A stretch of 29,859 bases of DNA from DASSBR01 sp035708085 (GTDB lineage: Bacteria > Pseudomonadota > Gammaproteobacteria > Natronospirales > DASSBR01), in contig DASSTE010000031.1 of assembly GCA_035708085.1 (NCBI GenBank), positions 1 to 29,859 on the forward strand, written 5' to 3'. Of this stretch, positions 24,299-29,859 are shown piece after piece (position 1 is the stretch's first letter; each line of letters opens with the position of its first letter). The translations under genes were made by a program, and so were the position numbers. The notes below the pieces were generated by a model. It made no database searches and was not told the origin of the DNA. It saw only the letters and a list, made by a program, of their open reading frames with translations.

Positions 24299-25630
24299 CT
24301 ATTTCTTCCTGCGCGCCTCGCGATCGCGCTGACGCAGTGCCGCCAGCTTGTCCGCGATCTTGATTTCGAGGCCGCGCGGTACTGGATTGTAATAGCGCCG
24401 CTCGCCCATTTCTTCCGGAAAATACGTTTCACCGGCGGCGTACGCGTCGGGCTCGTCATGCGCGTAGCGGTAGCGCTCGCCGTAGCCCAGCTCCTTCATC
24501 AGCCGCGTCGGCGCGTTGCGTAGTTTCACCGGCACGGGCAGCGATCCGCCCGCTTCGGCATCCTTGCGGGCGGCACTAAAGGCCGTATAAACCGCGTTGC
24601 TCTTGGCCGCGCAGGCAAGATACACGACTGCCTGCGCAATCGCGAGTTCGCCTTCCGGCGAGCCGAGCCGCTCCTCTGCCTCCCACGCATCGAGCGCGAG
24701 GCGCAGTGCGCGCGGATCGGCGTTGCCGATGTCCTCCGATGCCATGCGCACGACGCGGCGGGCGATGTAGAGCGGATCGCAGCCGCCGTCGAGCATGCGG
24801 GCGAGCCAGTACAGCGCGCCGTCGGGCGATGAGCCACGGACGGATTTGTGGAGCGCGGAGATCTGATCGTAGAACGCGTCGCCGCCCTTGTCGAAGCGCC
24901 GGAAGCCGCCGCCGATCGCTGCCGCGACGGCGGACTCTTCCAGGGCGTGCGCGCCGGCCGGCACCAGTTCGGCGGCTGCCTGCAGCAAGTTGAGGGCCCG
25001 GCGTGCATCGCCGTCGGCGGCTTCGGCCAGTTTGTCCCGCAGTTCGGACGACAACGTGAGCTTCCGCTCGCCCAGGCCCCGCTCTTCATCCGCGAGAGCG
25101 CGATCGATTACAGCGCCCAGCTCTTCGCGCGTCAGCGACTTCAGCACGTAAACCTGCGCGCGCGACAGCAGCGCGTTGTTCAATTCGAACGACGGATTTT
25201 CCGTGGTCGCGCCGATAAATGTCAGCGTGCCGTCCTCGACGAACGGCAGGAACGCGTCCTGCTGAGCCTTGTTGAAACGATGTACCTCGTCGAGAAACAG
25301 GACCGTCGCGCGCTGGTCGTCGCGCCGCACAGCCTCCGCCTGTGCCACCGCCGCGCGCACGTCCTTCACGCCCGCCATTACCGCCGACAGCGCGATGAAT
25401 TCGGCATCCGACGCGGATGCGATCAGGCGGGCGAGCGTGGTCTTGCCGGTACCGGGTGGCCCCCAGAAGATCAGCGAATGCAGCCGGCCGCCCGCGAGAA
25501 TTCGGGTGAGCGGCTTAGCCGCCCCCAGCAGATGCGTCTGGCCGATCACCTCGTCAAGCGAGCGCGGCCGCATCCGATCGGCCAGCGGCCGCGAATCGGA
25601 CTCCACTTCAGCGGGCGGCGCCAATGACAT
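24299..25630 (-). CDS. rarA: replication-associated recombination protein A (RarA/MgsA)
   Basis: A 443-residue AAA+ ATPase that acts at stalled replication forks. The Walker A motif WGPPGTGKTTLARL is near residues 55–68, Walker B VLFLDEVHRF near 110, and sensor 1 FIGATTENPSFEL follows. SRAQVY, DGDARRALNLL and the C-terminal SNAVYTAF...GYGERYRYAHDEPD complete the family pattern. The ATG lies inside the 3' end of lolA (23-bp overlap), so the two are coupled. The lolA–rarA order is a common gammaproteobacterial arrangement. Confidence 0.95.
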   Translation of the reverse strand: MSLAPPAEVESDSRPLADRMRPRSLDEVIGQTHLLGAAKPLTRILAGGRLHSLIFWGPPGTGKTTLARLIASASDAEFIALSAVMAGVKDVRAAVAQAEAVRRDDQRATVLFLDEVHRFNKAQQDAFLPFVEDGTLTFIGATTENPSFELNNALLSRAQVYVLKSLTREELGAVIDRALADEERGLGERKLTLSSELRDKLAEAADGDARRALNLLQAAAELVPAGAHALEESAVAAAIGGGFRRFDKGGDAFYDQISALHKSVRGSSPDGALYWLARMLDGGCDPLYIARRVVRMASEDIGNADPRALRLALDAWEAEERLGSPEGELAIAQAVVYLACAAKSNAVYTAFSAARKDAEAGGSLPVPVKLRNAPTRLMKELGYGERYRYAHDEPDAYAAGETYFPEEMGERRYYNPVPRGLEIKIADKLAALRQRDREARRKK

Positions 25631-26246
25631 CCGCGCCTTTCGGCGGCGTGAACTTGAAAGCCTTGTCCGGAATCGACGGGTTGCGGACCACGTTGTGGAA
25701 CTCGATGCGTGTCACCTGCCCGAGATTGGCACCGGTCAATTCCATGACCTTGATTGTTTTCGGCCCGAGGCCGATGCGGATTTTGCTGAATGCGGCCCTG
25801 CTCTTCTTCGGCTTCAGCGTGACCCACTCGAGGCCGCCATGCGTGCCGCTGGCGGTGATCTCGTAGCCTTCCTGCAATGATCCCTGCCCGCTCAGCAGGA
25901 TTGCCGCGCTGCTGGCCAGGGTGGTCTTCAGCGGCCGGACCGTCACCTGCTCCAGTTCCGCGTCATAAATCCAGATGTGCTCGCCGTCGGAGTCGATGAT
26001 CTGCTTGTTCGGCGCGACGTAGTTCCAGCGAAAGTGGTTCGGACGTTTGATCAGCACGGTGCCGTGCGATTTCCTTGCGCCCGGGAGCGTCGAGTGAGTC
26101 ACGGTCTGGGTGAAATCCGCCTTGAGACTGTGGACATCGTTCAGGAATTGCTGCAGGCGCGCGACCGGGTCGGTCTTCGGCGCGGCAGTGGCTGAGCAAG
26201 CGAGAAGAAAGAGCGCGGCGCAGAATCCGGCGCGTTTGATGAGCAT
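25608..26246 (-). CDS. lolA: outer-membrane lipoprotein carrier protein LolA
   Basis: A 212-residue periplasmic chaperone that ferries lipoproteins from LolCDE to LolB. The signal peptide (MLIKRAGFCAALFLLACSAT, then AA) is followed by the mature start LQQFLNDVHSLKADFTQTV. GTVLIKRPNHFRWNYVAPN, SDGEHIWIYDAELEQVTVRP and FHNVVRNPSIPDKAFKFTPP match LolA. The signal contains LLAC, which superficially resembles a lipobox, but LolA is normally soluble and I take this as chance. I prefer the ATG at 26244–26246 to one nine codons upstream. Confidence 0.93.
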   Translation of the reverse strand: MLIKRAGFCAALFLLACSATAAPKTDPVARLQQFLNDVHSLKADFTQTVTHSTLPGARKSHGTVLIKRPNHFRWNYVAPNKQIIDSDGEHIWIYDAELEQVTVRPLKTTLASSAAILLSGQGSLQEGYEITASGTHGGLEWVTLKPKKSRAAFSKIRIGLGPKTIKVMELTGANLGQVTRIEFHNVVRNPSIPDKAFKFTPPKGADVIGAAR

Positions 26247-26266
26247 AAATGTGTCCCGTTTGTACT

Positions 26267-26298
26267 CCCCCACCCTAGCCCTCTCCGAGGGAGAGGGG
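26267..26298. repeat. CCCTCTCCCT-type hairpin, copy 3 (shortened)
   Basis: CCCTCTCC at 26279–26286 pairs with GGAGAGGG at 26290–26297. CCCCCACCCTA precedes it, as in the other copies. The tip of the stem has lost two bases compared with copies 1 and 2. It lies between ftsK and lolA (both minus). Confidence 0.75.
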
Positions 26299-26315
26299 AT
26301 AAGACGGGAAGAAAA

Positions 26316-28631
26316 TCAGTCTTCCGGTGGCGGCGGGGCGAGCACTTCCCGTGAACCGTTGGTCTCCAGTGGCCCGACAATGCCGGCGGCTTCCATGTCT
26401 TCGACCATTCTTGCCGCCCGATTGTAACCAATCTTGAGGCGCCGCTGGACGCCGGAGATCGACGCCTTGCGCGTCTGGGTGACGATCGCCACCGCCTGGT
26501 CGTAGAGCGGGTCCTGCTCCGAATCGCTCTCGGACTCCAGCCCCGGAATGGCAGCGGAAGAATCGGCCGGGCCTTCAAGCACCTGGTCGATATACTGCGG
26601 TTCGCCGGCCGATTTCAGCGACGCCACGACGCGATGCACTTCGGCGTCTGAGACGAACGCACCGTGCACGCGCTGCGGCAGCCCGGTGCCCGGCGGCAGG
26701 TACAGCATGTCGCCGTGGCCAAGCAGCGATTCGGCGCCCATCTGGTCGAGAATCGTGCGCGAATCGACCCGCGCCGACACCTGGAACGCGATGCGCGCCG
26801 GGATGTTGGCCTTGATCAGGCCGGTAATGACATCGACGGACGGGCGCTGCGTGGCGAGAATCAGGTGAATGCCGGAGGCACGCGCCTTCTGCGCCAGCCG
26901 CGCAATCAGCTCCTCGACCTTCTTGCCGACCACCATCATCATGTCGGCCAGTTCGTCGACGATCACGACCAGGTGCGGCAGCGAGTCGAGCGTCGGTATC
27001 TCCATATCTTCGTCGGCAAAATCCTCCGGCTTCGCCAACGGATCGGGGATCGGGCTGCCCTTGGCGATCGCGTCCTTCACCTTGCGGTTGTAGCTCGCGA
27101 TGTTGCGCACGCCCAGCGCCGCCATCAGCTTGTACCGCCGCTCCATTTCGGCAACGCACCAGCGCAAGGCGTTGGCGGCTTCCTTCATGTCCGTGACCAC
27201 CGGCGCCAGCAGATGCGGAATGCCCTCGTACACGGACAGTTCCAGCATCTTCGGGTCGATCATGATCAGCCGCGTATCGGCCGCGGTGGTCTTGTAGAGC
27301 AGGCTCAGAATCATCGCGTTGATGGCGACCGATTTGCCTGAGCCGGTAGTGCCGGCGATCAGCAAGTGCGGCATACGCCCGAGTTCGGCGACGATCGGGT
27401 TGCCGCTGATGTCCTTGCCGAGTGCGAGCGTCAACGGGCCGGCGGCCGAGTCGTAGGCCTTGGAGCGCAGTATTTCGCCCAGCGTCACCAGCTCGCGCGT
27501 TTCGTTCGGAATCTCCAGGCCAACCACGGATTTGCCCGGAATCACCTCGACGACGCGCACGCTGATTGCCGACAGCGCGCGCGCCAGATCCTTCGACAGG
27601 TTGCTGATCTGGCTGACCTTGACGCCCGCGGCCGGCTGCAACTCGAAGCGCGTGACCACGGGACCCGGATTCACGGCCACGACCTGAACCTCGACCCCGA
27701 AGTCCTTCAGCTTCAACTCAACCTGGCGCGACATCGCCTCCAGCGCGGACCTGGAATACCCGGATTGCTTCGCCGGCGGATCGTCGAGCAGCGACAGCGG
27801 CGGCAGTTCGCCCGCGGCAACCGGCTCGAACAGCGGTACCTGGCGTTCTTTTTCAACGCGCGGGCTCGGCTCGATCGGCTTGATTACCGGCTCGATCTTC
27901 GGCTTCGCACGCTTCTCGCGTGCCACGCGCTCGGTCTTGACCGTCTGCTGGCGCGCCTTGCGCTCGCGCCGGCCCGCGAAGGCCTGCTTGATACTCGCAA
28001 TGCGGCTGCGCACCATTGCGACCCCACCCATTACGCCGCGACCGATCAGGTCCATCACGCCGATCCACGACAGGCTCGTCGAGAGCGTCACGCAACCAAG
28101 GAACACGGCGATCAGCAGCAGCGTCGCCCCGATATAGCTCAAGCCCGCCATCAGTGACAGGCCGATGGCGCGGCCGATGACGCCCCCCGCCGCCAGCCGG
28201 TCGAGCGGCAGATGGTGGAGCGGCGCGGTGATGTTGAGAGTGGCGATGGCACTGGCGGCCGCGAGGCCCAGCAGCAAAGCGGTAACCCGAATGGAAACGG
28301 CCAGCTTGGAAACCGGCGTTTCCGGCGGCCGGCGGCGAAACACCAGCCAGCCGGAATACGCCACCAGCACCGGAAACAGATAAGCGGGATAACCGAACAC
28401 CAGCAGCAGCAGATCGGCGATCCACGCGCCGACTTCGCCGATAGCATTATGGATGGGGGTGCCCGAGCCGCTGTGCGAGAAGCCGGGATCGGCCGGTGAG
28501 TAGGTCGCCAGCGCGATCAGCAGCAAGACCGCAAGCGCGATGAACACCAGCAATGCAGATTCGCGCAGGCCGTTGCCGACCTGCGCGCCTACAAGCTGGG
28601 TGTCCGATCGTTTGCGGGTGGCTTGAGACAC
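26316..28631 (-). CDS. ftsK: DNA translocase FtsK
   Basis: A 771-residue protein that pumps chromosomal DNA through the closing septum and helps XerCD resolve dimers. The N-terminal membrane domain has four hydrophobic segments (for example ALLVFIALAVLLLIALATYS and GATLLLIAVFLGCVTLS). A short charged linker (residues about 215–280, rich in R, K, E and P) follows. The RecA-like motor has Walker A AGTTGSGKSVAIN and Walker B PHLVVIVDELADMMMVV. The C-terminal gamma winged helix is DPLYDQAVAIVTQTRKASIS. The linker is much shorter than in E. coli, as in many bacteria. It starts at GTG (28629–28631) after GGAGATGAG; the 54-bp upstream gap is AT-rich and holds a TATAAG. Confidence 0.97.
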   Translation of the reverse strand: MSQATRKRSDTQLVGAQVGNGLRESALLVFIALAVLLLIALATYSPADPGFSHSGSGTPIHNAIGEVGAWIADLLLLVFGYPAYLFPVLVAYSGWLVFRRRPPETPVSKLAVSIRVTALLLGLAAASAIATLNITAPLHHLPLDRLAAGGVIGRAIGLSLMAGLSYIGATLLLIAVFLGCVTLSTSLSWIGVMDLIGRGVMGGVAMVRSRIASIKQAFAGRRERKARQQTVKTERVAREKRAKPKIEPVIKPIEPSPRVEKERQVPLFEPVAAGELPPLSLLDDPPAKQSGYSRSALEAMSRQVELKLKDFGVEVQVVAVNPGPVVTRFELQPAAGVKVSQISNLSKDLARALSAISVRVVEVIPGKSVVGLEIPNETRELVTLGEILRSKAYDSAAGPLTLALGKDISGNPIVAELGRMPHLLIAGTTGSGKSVAINAMILSLLYKTTAADTRLIMIDPKMLELSVYEGIPHLLAPVVTDMKEAANALRWCVAEMERRYKLMAALGVRNIASYNRKVKDAIAKGSPIPDPLAKPEDFADEDMEIPTLDSLPHLVVIVDELADMMMVVGKKVEELIARLAQKARASGIHLILATQRPSVDVITGLIKANIPARIAFQVSARVDSRTILDQMGAESLLGHGDMLYLPPGTGLPQRVHGAFVSDAEVHRVVASLKSAGEPQYIDQVLEGPADSSAAIPGLESESDSEQDPLYDQAVAIVTQTRKASISGVQRRLKIGYNRAARMVEDMEAAGIVGPLETNGSREVLAPPPPED

Positions 28632-28685
28632 CTCATCTCCCGTATTAAGTGCCGCTTATAAGTTATTATTTTTATTTGGGTTACT

Positions 28686-29744
28686 TTACTTCAACAATGC
28701 CGGATGGACAACCTTGCCGCCGGTCACGTTAATGCCCTTCTTCAGCGACGCCACCGACTCCCAGTTGCCCTCGGCCAGGCGAATCGCGTACGGCGTAATC
28801 GCAGCCGACAGCGCCTGCGAGGCGGTGCGTGGCACGGCGCCCGGCATGTTGCTGACGGTGAAGTGCGTCACGCCTTCCCAGACGTAGGTCGGATCTTCAT
28901 ACGTGGTCGGGTGCGTCGTTTCGATGCAGCCGCCCTGGTCCACCGAAATATCGACCACCACGCTGCCCGGCTGCATCGCGCGGACCATGTCGGCGCTGAT
29001 GACGTGCGGAGCACGCTCGCCGGTCACCAGCACTGCGCCGACGACGATATCGGCATCGGCCACGGCTTCGGCGATGTCGGCGCTGTGCGCGTGCAGGCCG
29101 GTGACGTTGGGGCCGAGCGCGCGCGCTGCCTCAAGCTTGTCGCGGTTCATATCGAAAACAGTGACCTCGGCGCCGAGGCCGGCCGCCACAATGGCAGCGT
29201 TGCTGCCCGCGACGCCGCCACCGACGATGACAACCTTGCCGCGCGGCGCGGCCGGTACGCCGCCCAGCAGCAGGCCCTTGCCACCCTGCGGCTGGTGCAG
29301 CAGGTGCGTCGCCACCTGCGTCGACAGGCGGCCGGCGATCTCGCTCATCGGCGCAAGCAGCGGCAGCCGGCGGCGATCGTCTTCGACCGTCTCGAAGGCG
29401 ACGGCGGTCAGGCCGATATCGCACAGGCGCTGCGTCAGTTCCGGCAGCGCGGCCAGATGGAGATAGCAGAACAGCAGGTGATCCTTGCGCAGGCGATCGA
29501 GATCAGGGGCGATCGGCTCCTTGACCTTGATGATCATTTCGGCCTGCTCGAACACTTCGTCGGCGCTCGCCAGCACTTGAACCCCGGCCTTTTCGTACTG
29601 CTCATTCGCATAGCCGCTTTTAACGCCGGCGTCAGCTTCAATGACAACCGTGTGACCGTGCTTCACCAGTTCGGCGGCAGCAGCGGGCACCAGGCCGACG
29701 CGGCCTTCGCGCGGCTTGAGTTCGCGGGGAATACCTATGCGCAT
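28686..29744 (-). CDS. ald: alanine dehydrogenase
   Basis: A 352-residue NAD-dependent enzyme that interconverts L-alanine with pyruvate and ammonia. The N-terminus MRIGIPRELKPREGRVGLVP, KVKEPIAPDLDRLRKDHLLF (substrate lysine), CYLHLAALPELT (catalytic histidine), and the NAD motif VIVGGGVAGSNAAIVAAGLG are all present, with VDISVDQGGCIETTHPTTYE near the C-terminus. Slightly shorter at the C-terminus than the ~370-residue norm but without a missing core motif. An AAAGGAGA ribosome site is 7–14 bp before the ATG. It is divergent from trxB. Confidence 0.95.
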   Translation of the reverse strand: MRIGIPRELKPREGRVGLVPAAAAELVKHGHTVVIEADAGVKSGYANEQYEKAGVQVLASADEVFEQAEMIIKVKEPIAPDLDRLRKDHLLFCYLHLAALPELTQRLCDIGLTAVAFETVEDDRRRLPLLAPMSEIAGRLSTQVATHLLHQPQGGKGLLLGGVPAAPRGKVVIVGGGVAGSNAAIVAAGLGAEVTVFDMNRDKLEAARALGPNVTGLHAHSADIAEAVADADIVVGAVLVTGERAPHVISADMVRAMQPGSVVVDISVDQGGCIETTHPTTYEDPTYVWEGVTHFTVSNMPGAVPRTASQALSAAITPYAIRLAEGNWESVASLKKGINVTGGKVVHPALLK

Positions 29745-29758
29745 GAGAAGTGATCTCC

Positions 29759-29786
29759 TTTACCGGCCCGGCCGGGTTGATAGAAT
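29759..29786 (+). promoter_or_regulatory. possible promoter of trxB
   Basis: TTTACC (29759–29764) and TAGAAT (29781–29786) are separated by 16 bp, and resemble -35 and -10 elements facing the trxB start. A TATAAT on the minus strand (29809–29814) could likewise serve ald, though without a clear -35. These are weak pattern matches in a 71-bp divergent gap. Confidence 0.3.
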
Positions 29787-29815
29787 AGCGGATGGGACAA
29801 ACCAGCGAATTATAC

Positions 29816-29859
29816 ATGAGCAAGCATTGTCGAGTTCTGATTCTGGGTTCCGGTCCGGC
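29816..29859 (+). CDS. trxB: thioredoxin reductase, N-terminal end (cut by the window)
   Basis: Only the first 14 codons are present: MSKHCRVLILGSGP, the start of the FAD-binding GxGxxG motif. This matches the opening of thioredoxin reductases, and the neighbouring ald–ftsK–lolA order supports trxB. There is no ribosome site before this ATG; an in-frame ATG at 29792 is an alternative but gives an atypical extension. Confidence 0.72.
   Translation, partial: MSKHCRVLILGSGP

Noticed and set aside
24848..25627. 259-codon open frame opposite rarA
   Set aside because: Shadow of rarA; no motif or ribosome site.
25608..26246. LolA signal peptide read as a lipoprotein signal because of LLAC
   Set aside because: LolA must be soluble to work and the residues after the cysteine fit a normal signal peptidase I site; one chance cysteine is not enough.
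28704..29753. 349-codon open frame opposite ald
   Set aside because: Shadow of ald, which has all catalytic motifs and a good ribosome site.

Overview
The window looks like a chromosomal segment of a GC-rich gammaproteobacterium. The gene order trxB–ald–ftsK–lolA–rarA–serS, together with an Rrf2-led suf operon ending in sufT and a Rieske protein, recalls Xanthomonadales and related deep-branching Gammaproteobacteria. That placement is an inference from gene order and protein motifs; no 16S or other taxonomic marker is present.

Layout. (1) Positions 1–8050 are an accessory zone. It holds a broken REP-type transposase tail, two tandem GFA-fold zinc proteins, a quinone-oxidoreductase-like MDR enzyme behind a frameshifted AraC regulator, a secreted cytochrome P460-like protein, and a translationally coupled msrB–msrA pair. 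After these comes a duplicated divergent module (glutathione S-transferase-like gene on the minus strand, DUF4440/SnoaL-like gene on the plus strand). Both GST copies are broken, and the second DUF4440 copy is a 71-bp stump. Between the copies lie an orphan cysteine-pair protein, a YCII protein, and fragments of a copper-ATPase C-terminus and of a second transposase tail. (2) 8056–12654: exported methyltransferase and PhzF-like protein (overlapping), tatD and an M20 peptidase (overlapping), and a NERD-domain protein on the minus strand. (3) 12739–19498: a compact Fe-S assembly operon, rrf2-sufB-sufC-sufD-sufS-sufU-sufT-Rieske, with a palindromic operator candidate upstream. (4) 19502–20775 (minus): inorganic pyrophosphatase, a small membrane protein and tRNA-Ser(UGA). 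(5) 20866–22644: class I glutamine amidotransferase and corA. (6) 22641–29744 (minus): serS, a frameshifted DUF559 gene, rarA, lolA, ftsK and alanine dehydrogenase, with the start of trxB diverging at the right edge.

How the genes work together. The suf block is a full scaffold-plus-sulfur-donor system: SufS desulfurase, SufU sulfur acceptor, SufBCD scaffold, SufT maturation factor. It is probably autoregulated by the Fe-S sensing Rrf2 protein. The serS–ald side is housekeeping: translation, fork rescue, lipoprotein transport, chromosome segregation. The left zone is rich in redox and stress functions (MsrA/B, GST, MDR, P460) and shows duplication and decay.

Two families of intergenic hairpin repeats are scattered through the window. 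One is the type that reads PAEAGIQ when translated (two copies). The other is a CCCTCTCCCT/AGGGAGAGGG hairpin (three copies). They supply the C-terminal residues and stop codon of two genes, and one copy splits sufB from sufC. The most unusual junction is at serS, where a DUF559 endonuclease-like gene, shifted by about one base, would otherwise read straight into SerRS with no stop codon. I did not find a convincing new defence or biosynthetic system. The points worth following are the repeats, the duplicated module and the DUF559–serS junction.
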